This document shows, piece after piece, positions 38,523 to 47,249 of a stretch of DNA of 64,000 bases. The notes beneath the pieces are model-generated. The model ran no database searches and was not told the DNA's origin. It saw nothing but the letters and a program-made list of their open reading frames with translations. The position numbers and the translations under genes were made by a program. The stretch spans positions 1 through 64,000 of IMG/VR virus record IMGVR_UViG_3300044859_001080; one strand, given 5' to 3'. Within the stretch, counting starts at the first letter, position 1. Every line of letters begins with the position of its first letter. This DNA is from a virus.

Positions 38523-39470
38523 ATGGCAAAATTACAAAGTACAGAAATAATAGGAGTTGCAAATAGACCAGCAGTAATATGCGCTGATACTGTATGTTTA
38601 TGGTTTAATACAACAATTAAACAGTTAGTTTTCTCATATTCCGGTTTTTCAGGATCCTGGTCGGCAGGGAATGCATTGATAACAGCAAGAGGTTATTTAG
38701 CAGGAGCAGGGACGCAGAATGCAGGACTTGCTATAGGCGGGTATAATGGTAGTATTCTTTCTTGCACGGAAGAATACGATGGTACATCATGGTCAGCAGG
38801 CGGAGCATTATCAATAGCAAGATATCGGTTAGGAGGAGCAGGGACACAGAGTGTAGGACTTGTGTTTGGAGGCCGTAATCCGGGCGCTCTTTCTTGTACA
38901 GAAGAATACGATGGGACATCTTGGTTAGCAGGCGGAGCATTGATAATAGCGAGGTTTGGACCAGCAAGTGCAGGTACACAGGACGCAGGACTTGCATTTG
39001 GAGGTTTTGTAAATAATAGTAGTACCTGCACTGAAGAGTACAATGGTACATCTTGGTCAACAGGTGGCGCATTGATTAGTTCAAGACATAATTTAGCAGG
39101 AGCAGGAACACAGAATGCAGGACTTGCTTTTGGGGGAACATTTCCAAATGGTGATTGCACTGAAGAATACAACGGCACAACTTGGTTAACAGGTGGTGCA
39201 TTGATAATAGGAAGAGAAGGTACAGGGACAGGAACACAGAATGAAGGACTTTTTATAGGAGGCATAGTAACAAATACTGGTGTTTCTTGTACAGAAGAAT
39301 ATGATGGCGCATCTTGGTCAGTAGGTGGGGCAATGATAGTAGCAAGGCACACACTAGCAGGTGCAGGAACACAAAGCGCAGGACTTGCTATAGGTGGGTA
39401 TATGAATAATGGAGTTTCTTGTACAGAAGAGTACACTAAAACAATAACAATAGTAGATTCAATACGATAA
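38523..39470 (+). CDS. Kelch-like six-repeat propeller protein, copy 2
   Basis: This 315-residue paralogue begins one base after copy 1 (TAA-T-ATG). Its first 50 bases are almost identical to copies 1 and 3, then the cap diverges (CLWFNTTIKQLVFSYSGFS). It has six repeats with the same Arg/GG/Tyr/Trp frame. Repeat 5 is degenerate (REGTGTGTQNEGLFIGG, with the LAGAG stretch shortened), and repeat 3 has GPASAGTQ. Loops between FGG and CTEEY differ from copies 1 and 3, while the framework is conserved, the pattern expected if the loops form the binding face. Confidence 0.75.
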   Translation: MAKLQSTEIIGVANRPAVICADTVCLWFNTTIKQLVFSYSGFSGSWSAGNALITARGYLAGAGTQNAGLAIGGYNGSILSCTEEYDGTSWSAGGALSIARYRLGGAGTQSVGLVFGGRNPGALSCTEEYDGTSWLAGGALIIARFGPASAGTQDAGLAFGGFVNNSSTCTEEYNGTSWSTGGALISSRHNLAGAGTQNAGLAFGGTFPNGDCTEEYNGTTWLTGGALIIGREGTGTGTQNEGLFIGGIVTNTGVSCTEEYDGASWSVGGAMIVARHTLAGAGTQSAGLAIGGYMNNGVSCTEEYTKTITIVDSIR

Positions 39471-39471
39471 T

Positions 39472-40416
39472 ATGGCAAAATTACAAAGTACAGAAATAAT
39501 AGGAGTTGCAAATAGACCAGCAGTAATATGCACTGATACTGTATGTTTATGGTTTGATACAACAAATTTGAAATCAATGGCATCATATTGCACTTTTTTA
39601 GGATCCTGGTCTGCAGGAGGTGCATTGATAACAGCAAGACTTGGTTTAGCAGGAGCAGGAACACAGAATGAAGGACTTGCTTTTGGAGGATATTGTAATG
39701 AAGGTTTATCATGTACAGAAGAATATAATGGCACAAGTTGGTCAGCAGGGGGTGCATTAATAACAGCAAGACATTTTTTAGCAGGAGCAGGAACAGAAAA
39801 CGCAGGACTTGCTTTTGGTGGTAGTTATTCAGGTTCATGTACCGAAGAATATAATGGTACGGCTTGGTCAGCAGGGGGTGCATTGATAGAAGCAAGGAGT
39901 TCTTTAGCAGGAGTAGGAACACAGAATGCAGGACTTGCTATGGGGGGCGGTGGTTATTCTCCAATATCTTGTACAGAAGAATATGATGGTATATCGTGGT
40001 CATCAGGCGGTGCATTGATAGAAGCAAGGAGTTCTTTAGCAGGAGTAGGAACACAAAATGCAGGACTTGCATTAGGAGGTGGTGGTTATGGACCAACATC
40101 TTATACAGAAGAATACAATGGCACAACTTGGACAACAGGAGGTGCATTGATAGAAGGAAGGGGTTCTTTAGCAGGAGCAGGCTCACAGAATGCAGGACTT
40201 GCTTTTGGTGGTGCTGCTAGTTATTCTCCAAAATCTTGTACAGAAGAATATAATGGCACATCTTGGTCATCACGCGGAGCATTATTAATAGCAAGGTGTT
40301 CTTTAGCAGGAGCAGGAACACAAAGCGTAGGGCTTGCTTTTGGAGGAACTCCATCAGGATCTTGTACAGAAGAATATGATGGAGATATTTTAATAATAAG
40401 AGACATTATTTTATAA
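39472..40416 (+). CDS. Kelch-like six-repeat propeller protein, copy 3
   Basis: This 314-residue paralogue begins one base after copy 2. The N-terminus is MAKLQSTEIIGVANRPAVI, then CLWFDTTNLKSMASYCTFL. Six repeats follow; repeats 3-5 share ALIEARSSLAGVGTQNAG with copy 1, indicating gene conversion between the copies. One repeat has SYTEEY instead of SCTEEY. The end differs from copies 1 and 2: EEYDGDILIIRDIIL rather than EEYxKTIxIxDSIR. A terminal 71-nt gap follows. Confidence 0.75.
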   Translation: MAKLQSTEIIGVANRPAVICTDTVCLWFDTTNLKSMASYCTFLGSWSAGGALITARLGLAGAGTQNEGLAFGGYCNEGLSCTEEYNGTSWSAGGALITARHFLAGAGTENAGLAFGGSYSGSCTEEYNGTAWSAGGALIEARSSLAGVGTQNAGLAMGGGGYSPISCTEEYDGISWSSGGALIEARSSLAGVGTQNAGLALGGGGYGPTSYTEEYNGTTWTTGGALIEGRGSLAGAGSQNAGLAFGGAASYSPKSCTEEYNGTSWSSRGALLIARCSLAGAGTQSVGLAFGGTPSGSCTEEYDGDILIIRDIIL

Positions 40417-40487
40417 ATGTTTTAAAAATCATCATACACAATAGTAGATTGCGTCTTATAATTATAAAACCTATAAATAAAAAATTA

Positions 40488-41375
40488 ATGGATTTAACAA
40501 CAGAAAAAATTTTAGTATGGCACATTCAAGGTGGATTAGGAAAGAATGTTGCAGCTACATCATTACCAAAGACAATAAAAGAAATTTATCCAGATAGACA
40601 ACTTATAATGGTTGTATCATATCCTGAAGTTTTTCTAAATAATCCTTATGTTGATAGGGTGTATCCATTAGGTAATTGCCCCTACTTTTACCAGGATTTT
40701 GTAGAGAACAAGGATACTCTTGTTTTTAGACATGAGCCGTATCATCAAACGGGTCATATACATAAGGAGAAGCATCTGGTAAGTAACTGGTGTGATTTGC
40801 TTAATATAGAGTATAGCAATCAGATACCCCAACTTTTCCCAAATTACGCAGAGAAGGTTAATGCAAAGAAATGGTTTAGGGATAAACCAGTGGTGGTATT
40901 ACAAACATCTGGTGGTGATTTAGAATCAAAGAATATATATTCTTGGTGTAGGGATATGCCACAAGATATTGCACAATTGATTGTTGACAAGTACAAGGAC
41001 AGCCACCATATATTCCATATAACAAGGAAAGGTGGTTATGTTTTGAATGATACAGAGAGGCTTGATGTTAAGTTATCTAATATGGAGTTGTTTAGTATAT
41101 TGACAGTTTCGTCCAAGAGATTTTTAATAGATTCTTCTTTGCAACATGCGGCAGTTGCTATTAATTTGCGGTCAACTGTGTTTTGGATTGGAACATCACC
41201 CAAGGTTTTTGGGTATGACTTGCACAATAATATTGTTGCAAATCAGCCCAAAAACAAGAACCAATTAATTGGTTCATACTTGTTTGACTATCAGTTTGAT
41301 TTTAATGTACATGAGTGTCCGTATAGCACATTGGATGAAATGTTTGATATGGATTTTGTTATATCAAATATTTAA
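40488..41375 (+). CDS. GT9/heptosyltransferase-like glycosyltransferase
   Basis: This protein has 295 residues from ATG 40488; an upstream in-frame TTG at 40449 is less likely. The N-terminus, ILVWHIQGGLGKNVAATSLP, followed by YPDRQLIMVVSYPEVFLNNPYVDRVY, is the GT-B Rossmann start of the ADP-heptose transferase (GT9) type. The C-terminal half contains FLIDSSLQHAAVAINLRS and VFWIGTSPKVFGY, corresponding to the nucleotide-sugar binding end with the conserved HAA. It is convergent with the TibC-like gene and overlaps its 3' end by 12 bp. Likely donor is a heptose or related sugar; acceptor unknown. A strong terminator lies 21 nt after its stop. Confidence 0.7.
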   Translation: MDLTTEKILVWHIQGGLGKNVAATSLPKTIKEIYPDRQLIMVVSYPEVFLNNPYVDRVYPLGNCPYFYQDFVENKDTLVFRHEPYHQTGHIHKEKHLVSNWCDLLNIEYSNQIPQLFPNYAEKVNAKKWFRDKPVVVLQTSGGDLESKNIYSWCRDMPQDIAQLIVDKYKDSHHIFHITRKGGYVLNDTERLDVKLSNMELFSILTVSSKRFLIDSSLQHAAVAINLRSTVFWIGTSPKVFGYDLHNNIVANQPKNKNQLIGSYLFDYQFDFNVHECPYSTLDEMFDMDFVISNI

Positions 41376-44087
41376 ATTTGTATGCTGTTTCAAATTAAGT
41401 ATAACATCTTCGGGTGTTATACTTTTTTGGCATTCGTGTTGTCTGGATGTTCCTTTATGTATTGGGCACCAGTTCCAATCTCCTTTATCAAATTTGAAGT
41501 TTGGGTTTGTCCAACAAGAGTTGCATACATTATGATTATATATTCTTGTTGTATTTGTTGTGAATTCATGATTTAAATCAGTGAAATTGTTAATCATAAC
41601 CACATGTTTATTAATTGCCCAACTTAACCAACTCAAGCCACTTCCCAGACCAATGAATATTTCAGAATGGTGAATATAATTCATAATGTTATTTATGTCA
41701 TAATTGTTTGGAGTTATGGCATTTTTGATATTATTTCCTTCTTTTGAAATGTTTATAACGGTATATCCTTTGCTATTTAAAAATTCTGTTAGTTCATCCC
41801 ATCCATTTGGGTATAGCCAGAATTTTAAGGCTGATGTGGAGTGGGTTGCAATTGTTATGTATTTTTCTTTTATGGGTCTTTTCTTTGGTATGAAATCAAT
41901 GGTTGGTTTTATTTCGGTATAATCTAGGCCAAGGATATTTGTTGCTGTCATTTGTAATGGTATTATATTTGGTAATATTGGTTCCATTTGATTATTATAG
42001 AACCAACCAAGGGTATATTTTGCATGTATATTTTGGGCAACTTGACCAGGTATAATGAACTCAATGTTTGGATATGTTTTTTCAAAGAAGTTATTCCAGA
42101 AGGTTGATGCAACAACCTTGCAATTATGTTTTTTTGAGAATTCATCAATGTAAGGCATCCATGCAACGGAATCACCAAGAGATTTTGAATCAATGGCAAT
42201 ATAAACCCTTTTATTGGTTAAATCCATATTAAAGACATGTTTCCCTTTTTGGTTGCTAACAGTGATTTCCCAATCAACAAAATATTTTATGGATGATTTT
42301 GTCCAATTGTTTCTCCCAATATTTGATTTGTATTCAATTTTGTTTGTTTTTTTATTTTTGAATGTAATATCATATCTTATGTTTGGACCACCAGTTATTT
42401 CAACAAATGGACCATCAATAAAATTAATATTAATATTTGGTTCAATATCAGTTGTTTTTAATTCATATATGTCAAAACTTGAAAATTGGTTATGAACACC
42501 TTCCAAGTCTGTTGTTACTTTATCAGTTAAGCATTTTTCAACAACATTAAACTTATAATCTTTGATTAAATCATACATTTTTTCCTCAAACTTCTTGAAG
42601 TTGATATAAAATATTAATTTTGTTTTGTAATAGTTAAATAACTCCAATAATGGGGTTATGTTGCCAGAAAAGAAATTGGTTTTATATCCATCATTTTTAT
42701 CTATGTTATTATTGTAATATAAAATTAAATCCTTTGAATTAAGCTGTTTATAATTATCATTTAATGTGTCAGAATATATTAATGTATCATAATTTACAAT
42801 ATGTATTTTCTTTTTGTTTAATTTATCTGCAAAGTTGACACCCTGCTTTATTAAGTTATAAACTCCAAAACTATGTTCAAAAGGCATTGAAGTACTTGTT
42901 TTTTCCCCTTTTGCATTTATCTTCCAATATTCAAATATAACATTATGTTCTTCATATTCATCTTTATCCAATAATTGATTATCTTTTGAATATAATACAT
43001 AATCACATAATGATTGGGTTTCTTCATCAACTGGTTTATTGCATGATAATATGATTTCTGTATTGATGGTTGACAAACATCTTTTTAGCATATTTTTTCT
43101 AAATAAGTTATTTGTGTGAGCCAATACAATGGTTACTTCATCTTCATTTCTTTTTTTATCTTCATTCAATAGATTGATTAATAATTTCTTATTCTCTTCT
43201 GGGTTATCTGTGGAATATACTGCCTTATTATCATAATAATTTTCATATGTATGTAAGTTTTTTGTTATAATTTTAAGACCAAAGGATGATGCTTCTTTTA
43301 ATGATAAGGGATTCAATTCATATATTGATGGGAAATAGAATAAATCAGACGCTTCATAATAATTCAATGGGTTTTCTTGTTCCCCGTGTATAACGCAATT
43401 CTTTGGTAAATCATCCAATATTGGTTTCCAATATTCATAGAAGTTTCCAGCCATATTTCCAACAAAATGAAATATTATTTTCTCATCTTGGCACAATCTA
43501 GCGACTTCAATTATTTCCTTTTGGTTTTTACCTTGTGTAAATAATCCAACATGTAGGACATGTTTATAAGAGGGGTCAAATCCAAGGAGTTCTTGTTTTT
43601 GCTTTTTCTTTGGTATTTTCTTTGGAATGTGGTATTCCCATATGGTTAATGGAACTCCTGTTTTTACAAATTGCTTCTTGCTCCATTCTGATACTAAGAT
43701 ATATTTATCTGGATGAAATTTTATATCATTTGGATTTGTCCATGATCCATGTGTGGTGACAAATATCTTATAACCTTGGTCACGTTGAAATATCTTGAAA
43801 AGGATATCATCTGACAAATTGAATTCAGGTACTTCTTGAAAATGAATAATGTCAGGACTAATGTTATTTATGTGTGTTAATATTTCAGATTTATCATCCC
43901 CAAGTGTAATAACATTTACAAGTTCTTTAATCTTATTCTTTTGTACAACATAATCACCGCTTACATTTGCTATTTCAATGACATAAATATTATATACAGG
44001 AAGAAATTCTTCAATTTGTTTGAGAAGATATTGCGGTAAACCCCCAGTTGATAAATGCGGTGTTACAAATAATAATTTTTCTTTCAT
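41364..44087 (-). CDS. Three-domain glycosyltransferase with TibC-like autotransporter O-heptosyltransferase domain
   Basis: This protein has 907 residues. Residues 1-315 form a GT-B/GT4 domain (TPHLSTGGLPQYL at the start; E257-x7-E265 motif in YELNPLSLKE). Residues about 316-525 resemble a second, GT-A-like domain (TIVLAHTNNLFRK, then DYVLYSKDNQLL). Residues about 565-907 match the bacterial autotransporter heptosyltransferase (BAHT) family: WEITVSNQKGKHVF, then SLGDSVAWMPYIDEF, GLGSGLSWLSWA at 813-824 and GDWNWCP near 869. The four cysteines C855, C858, C874 and C886 form the metal finger seen in TibC. BAHTs add heptose to Ser of strand-loop-strand autotransporter repeats. Here the likely acceptor is the phage's own Ser-rich fibre (inference). 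Transcribed against its neighbours; the 139-nt upstream gap shows no clear promoter on this strand. Confidence 0.88.
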   Translation of the reverse strand: MKEKLLFVTPHLSTGGLPQYLLKQIEEFLPVYNIYVIEIANVSGDYVVQKNKIKELVNVITLGDDKSEILTHINNISPDIIHFQEVPEFNLSDDILFKIFQRDQGYKIFVTTHGSWTNPNDIKFHPDKYILVSEWSKKQFVKTGVPLTIWEYHIPKKIPKKKQKQELLGFDPSYKHVLHVGLFTQGKNQKEIIEVARLCQDEKIIFHFVGNMAGNFYEYWKPILDDLPKNCVIHGEQENPLNYYEASDLFYFPSIYELNPLSLKEASSFGLKIITKNLHTYENYYDNKAVYSTDNPEENKKLLINLLNEDKKRNEDEVTIVLAHTNNLFRKNMLKRCLSTINTEIILSCNKPVDEETQSLCDYVLYSKDNQLLDKDEYEEHNVIFEYWKINAKGEKTSTSMPFEHSFGVYNLIKQGVNFADKLNKKKIHIVNYDTLIYSDTLNDNYKQLNSKDLILYYNNNIDKNDGYKTNFFSGNITPLLELFNYYKTKLIFYINFKKFEEKMYDLIKDYKFNVVEKCLTDKVTTDLEGVHNQFSSFDIYELKTTDIEPNININFIDGPFVEITGGPNIRYDITFKNKKTNKIEYKSNIGRNNWTKSSIKYFVDWEITVSNQKGKHVFNMDLTNKRVYIAIDSKSLGDSVAWMPYIDEFSKKHNCKVVASTFWNNFFEKTYPNIEFIIPGQVAQNIHAKYTLGWFYNNQMEPILPNIIPLQMTATNILGLDYTEIKPTIDFIPKKRPIKEKYITIATHSTSALKFWLYPNGWDELTEFLNSKGYTVINISKEGNNIKNAITPNNYDINNIMNYIHHSEIFIGLGSGLSWLSWAINKHVVMINNFTDLNHEFTTNTTRIYNHNVCNSCWTNPNFKFDKGDWNWCPIHKGTSRQHECQKSITPEDVILNLKQHTNLNI
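41397..41428 (+). terminator. UUCG-tetraloop intrinsic terminator
   Basis: A 12-bp stem (AAGTATAACATC at 41397-41408 with GGTGTTATACTT at 41413-41424, one G-U pair) is closed by a C(UUCG)G tetraloop and followed by T residues to 41428. On the plus strand it ends the GT9-like gene. It lies inside the 3' end of the minus-strand glycosyltransferase coding sequence. On the minus strand no T-run follows, so it should act in one direction only. Confidence 0.88.
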
Positions 44088-44200
44088 TTTTTTATTTTTT
44101 TATTTTTAAAATAATATAATTTTCATACAAATCAATATTTTAATATGTAAAATTATTAATTTTAATTTATATTTTTATATGGATATTATACATTACTTAA

Positions 44201-44208
44201 TATTTATA
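44201..44208 (+). promoter_or_regulatory. TATTTATA element upstream of second adhesin block
   Basis: A perfect TATTTATA ends 18 nt before the ATG at 44227, within the 139-nt AT-rich gap 44088-44226 that separates the minus-strand glycosyltransferase from the plus-strand adhesin genes. The rest of the gap shows no gene. Confidence 0.52.
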
Positions 44209-44226
44209 TCTTAAATACTATTTTAC

Positions 44227-44454
44227 ATGACAAATATAAGTGTTAACATTTTTGGTATAACTGGGCAAAGCCCTTATGATATTTATATTTGTCAACCATC
44301 TATAAATGATTGTATTTATATAAATACCATTTCTGGAACCACATATTCTTTTGATTTACCAAAACCAATAGATAATAATATCCAATACCTTGTTAAGATT
44401 ATTGATAATAATAATAGATTAATAACAAGTGTGGTAAATGTTTCAAACAACTAA
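44227..44454 (+). CDS. Single-module adhesin-like small protein
   Basis: This 75-residue protein corresponds to one of the two modules in the product at 25239: VNIFGITGQSPYDIYICQ aligns with IISSISGATPLNIYVSD, and the ends are both VKIIDxxN/ITIIEDSE. It lacks the linker and second module. It lies behind its own TATTTATA element and 6 nt before the next gene. Beta-rich, function unknown. Confidence 0.62.
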   Translation: MTNISVNIFGITGQSPYDIYICQPSINDCIYINTISGTTYSFDLPKPIDNNIQYLVKIIDNNNRLITSVVNVSNN

Positions 44455-44460
44455 TTTAAT

Positions 44461-46107
44461 ATGGGGGTAACTTTATTCAAAGATTGTGCGGGGGATTATA
44501 AGTTTAGATTTAATTTGAAGGCTGTAAATCCAAATGTAGGGGATGTTTTTAGTATAGATGGCATTTATTTTAGTGGATTTGCAAGTGTTATTGAATATGC
44601 TGAAATTGGTGATTTGTTTGATTCAGATGGTACATTATTTGTTCAACAGAGGCAGTGTCCAGAAGTGATTGAGGAAATTCAAGAGGTTTTTGTGCATAAA
44701 ATAATTGAGGAGGTTGAAGAGATTATTGAACCAGAAGTGGTTGAGGAAGTTCAAGAGGTTGTTGAGCCAGAAGTGATTGAGGAAGTTCAAGAGATTTTTG
44801 TGTATAAAATAATTGAGGAAGTTGAAGAGATTGTTGAACCTGAAGTAATTGAGGAAATTCAAGAGGTTTTTGTGCATGAAATAATTGAGGAAGTTGAAGA
44901 GGTTGTTGAGCCAGAAGTGGTTGAGGTATTCCAAGTGCCTTTTAACCCCGGTGTATCCCCAGGTGATGCCATACAAGATTTTTGTGTATCGCCAACTTAT
45001 TCTATTTTGGGTACAAATGTTGGTAATTTTTCTGTTGCTGATGTTTTATATGATGATTATGTTTATTATACTGGTGAAACAAGTGGTGTCATTTATTTTA
45101 ATACAGATTTGGAACAATGGTGTTTAAGTGGTTCTTTGGGTGGTTCTTGTTTATTAACTGGTAAATCACCTTGTTATGGGGAACTTAATCCTGATTTATA
45201 TGAGGGTATTGTGTTTAGTGGAAATTGTCCAACACCAACCCCAAGCCCAGCATCTTGTGATATTGTTGATTTTTCTGCATATTTTAATTGTGAGTTATCT
45301 GCTTCAACAACTCCAACCCCAACTATTACCCCAACTCCAACTATAACCCCAACAATGACAATAACACCATCTTCAACTGGGGGATTGGCAGTTAATGTGG
45401 GGATGTCAGCATATACTTATGCATATCCAAGTTCTACCCCATCAATGACCCCTTCTGTAACAGCAACAAATGATAGATTGATTGGTGGAAGTTTGAATTA
45501 TGAGATGATGAGTAGAGTGTTTAGTTTTAAAGGTGTTAGGGTATTGGTTGATTGTAATACAAATGAGGAAGTGTATACAACACAAGATTTGATTTTAAGT
45601 GGGGTTCCAATTAAAGTGGGGGACATTATCAGAACATCAAACAATGGTGTCCAGAGGTGCTTCACATATGATAGGAATGAATCTACTGGTAGTTCAAATA
45701 TTAGCATTCAAACAATATTGAATGTTTATACTGGAACAACGTGTTCAAGTTGTGCAATAACACCAACACCAACACCAACTATGACAATGACCCCAAGCGT
45801 AACAATTACACCAAGTATTACATTAACACCATCTCCAACATCAAATCTTTTACATGTATTTGAGAGTTGCATTCCTTTGGATGGAAATACAATTAATTCA
45901 CAATTAATTCAGAATATTGGAATTGGTATTCCTATTGGTTTTGTTATTAAGGATTCTGATAATAATTGTTGGACATATTTGGGTGCATTTGATAAATCAT
46001 ATACTCCAGTTGGTAATATAAATTATTTCACATATACGGGAAATTATTTTGATACAAATGGGGGAACATTCATTGATTGTGTGAATTGTTTAAATAATTT
46101 GAGTTAA
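44461..46107 (+). CDS. Adhesin-like protein with Glu/Val repeats and Pro/Thr linkers
   Basis: This protein has 548 residues. Residues 1-65 are a small domain. About 66-155 are a repeated acidic stretch of units such as EVIEEVQEVVEPEV, extended or coiled and strongly negative. About 160-275 are a Cys-containing domain (PCYGELNPDLYEG). Several TPTPT/TITPT linkers (near 285-305 and 440-460) separate two further domains that share the CNTNEEVYT, CIPLDGN and C-terminal CVNCLNN pattern. Linkers resemble those at 16.3, 26.1 and 27.1 kb. Probably an elongated virion adhesin; no catalytic motif is seen. Confidence 0.62.
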   Translation: MGVTLFKDCAGDYKFRFNLKAVNPNVGDVFSIDGIYFSGFASVIEYAEIGDLFDSDGTLFVQQRQCPEVIEEIQEVFVHKIIEEVEEIIEPEVVEEVQEVVEPEVIEEVQEIFVYKIIEEVEEIVEPEVIEEIQEVFVHEIIEEVEEVVEPEVVEVFQVPFNPGVSPGDAIQDFCVSPTYSILGTNVGNFSVADVLYDDYVYYTGETSGVIYFNTDLEQWCLSGSLGGSCLLTGKSPCYGELNPDLYEGIVFSGNCPTPTPSPASCDIVDFSAYFNCELSASTTPTPTITPTPTITPTMTITPSSTGGLAVNVGMSAYTYAYPSSTPSMTPSVTATNDRLIGGSLNYEMMSRVFSFKGVRVLVDCNTNEEVYTTQDLILSGVPIKVGDIIRTSNNGVQRCFTYDRNESTGSSNISIQTILNVYTGTTCSSCAITPTPTPTMTMTPSVTITPSITLTPSPTSNLLHVFESCIPLDGNTINSQLIQNIGIGIPIGFVIKDSDNNCWTYLGAFDKSYTPVGNINYFTYTGNYFDTNGGTFIDCVNCLNNLS

Positions 46108-46118
46108 ATATATTATAT

Positions 46119-47249
46119 ATGGCAGAAGATATTATTACAATATACCCATTAAGCGTTGATGTGAATGTTAAAAAAACATCTGGTATTGGTAGAAAGGATG
46201 GGTCGCTTGAAATATTAGTATCAGGTGGGTTAGGTGGGTATATTATAAATGTTAATGGTAAATTAAATACAGGAAATATATTAACAGGTCTGGCATCTGG
46301 AGATTATATTATATTGGTTAATAATCCAGATTCTGGTCAGAGCATTAGTTTAACAAAAATTATTGAGGATCCAGTTGAACCAACTTATTGTACAAGATTT
46401 TTCCCGTTTCGTAATTTTTTAAATGATACTGGTAACACAACTTGTGATTATATATGTTCATCAAGCACATTAAGTCTTACCTTTTTTGTATATGCAAGAG
46501 GTAATACATTTGGTGAATTAAATAGTACATTATATAGGGGGTCAAGTAGTGCAGATTCAAAATCAAAATGTGAGGCTGGAATTAATATTTGGCCATCAGG
46601 GGATACAAGTTATAGGAAATTAAAATATAATAATTTTTGCCATTCAATTAGTGATTTAGGTGTTGTTACAGGGAGAACAAAATGTTTAGATATTGTTACA
46701 GCATCTGGTGGTACTTGGGCAATAGAAAATTTGAAAGTAACAACATTTAGAGATGGGACAGATATACCATTTGTTGCATCAACAACAGACTTAAATAATA
46801 TTTCAGGACCAGCATATACCTATTATAATTTCAATTCAGGGCTTGGGGATATTTATGGTTATCTATATAATTATGCTGCTATTACAGATGCAAGAAATTT
46901 GGCACCAAATGGATACCATATACCAACAAAAACTGAGTGGGATAATATATTTTTGGCATCAGAAATTAATGGTGTGAGTGGTGGTGGTAAATTAAAAGAA
47001 CGCAATTTATGGTTTGAACCAAATTTGGGTGCAGAAGACTTATATAATTTCTCATTGGTTGGTGGTGGTGGTTTGATAAATAATAATTTCATAAATAATA
47101 AAATTAATGGATATTATTGGACAACTACCAATACTGGTTTTGCAAATAAAAATTATATTGGATTGTTTTCATATAATGAATTATCAATGAGTTATATTGA
47201 AAATGTTGGGTTGAATTCATTTTATTCTGTTAGATTAAAAAAAGATTAA
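46119..47249 (+). CDS. SprB-like plus FISUMP-domain virion protein
   Basis: This protein has 376 residues. Residues about 10-70 resemble one SprB-type repeat (SGIGRKDGSLEILVSGG-x-GGYIINVNG). About 195-376 form a FISUMP domain (TWAIENLKVTTFRDGTDIP, then GYLYNYAAI, GYHIPTKTEWDNIF, YYWTTTNTG and a C-terminal FYSVRLKKD). It is a diverged paralogue of the FISUMP gene at 16.6 kb. The central stretch carries a cysteine pair. This modular mix is typical of flavobacterial surface proteins, so likely host-derived (inference). Confidence 0.72.
   Translation: MAEDIITIYPLSVDVNVKKTSGIGRKDGSLEILVSGGLGGYIINVNGKLNTGNILTGLASGDYIILVNNPDSGQSISLTKIIEDPVEPTYCTRFFPFRNFLNDTGNTTCDYICSSSTLSLTFFVYARGNTFGELNSTLYRGSSSADSKSKCEAGINIWPSGDTSYRKLKYNNFCHSISDLGVVTGRTKCLDIVTASGGTWAIENLKVTTFRDGTDIPFVASTTDLNNISGPAYTYYNFNSGLGDIYGYLYNYAAITDARNLAPNGYHIPTKTEWDNIFLASEINGVSGGGKLKERNLWFEPNLGAEDLYNFSLVGGGGLINNNFINNKINGYYWTTTNTGFANKNYIGLFSYNELSMSYIENVGLNSFYSVRLKKD

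Noticed and set aside
38693-39922. Opposite-strand 409-codon frame across the propeller genes
   Set aside because: It arises from repetitive kelch coding sequence, has no plausible start context and crosses two real gene boundaries.
37571-40416. Diversity-generating retroelement feeding the propellers
   Set aside because: No reverse transcriptase gene or template/variable repeat pair with adenine-directed differences is visible in this window.
40472-40479. TATAAATA close before the GT9-like ATG, like a T4 late box
   Set aside because: It is a single copy only 8 nt from the start codon and opposite in sense to the recurrent TATTTATA element.
44635-44976. Asn/Leu/Phe-rich frame opposite the Glu/Val repeats
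   Set aside because: It is the complement of a repetitive coding tract with a composition mirroring GAA/GTT codons.
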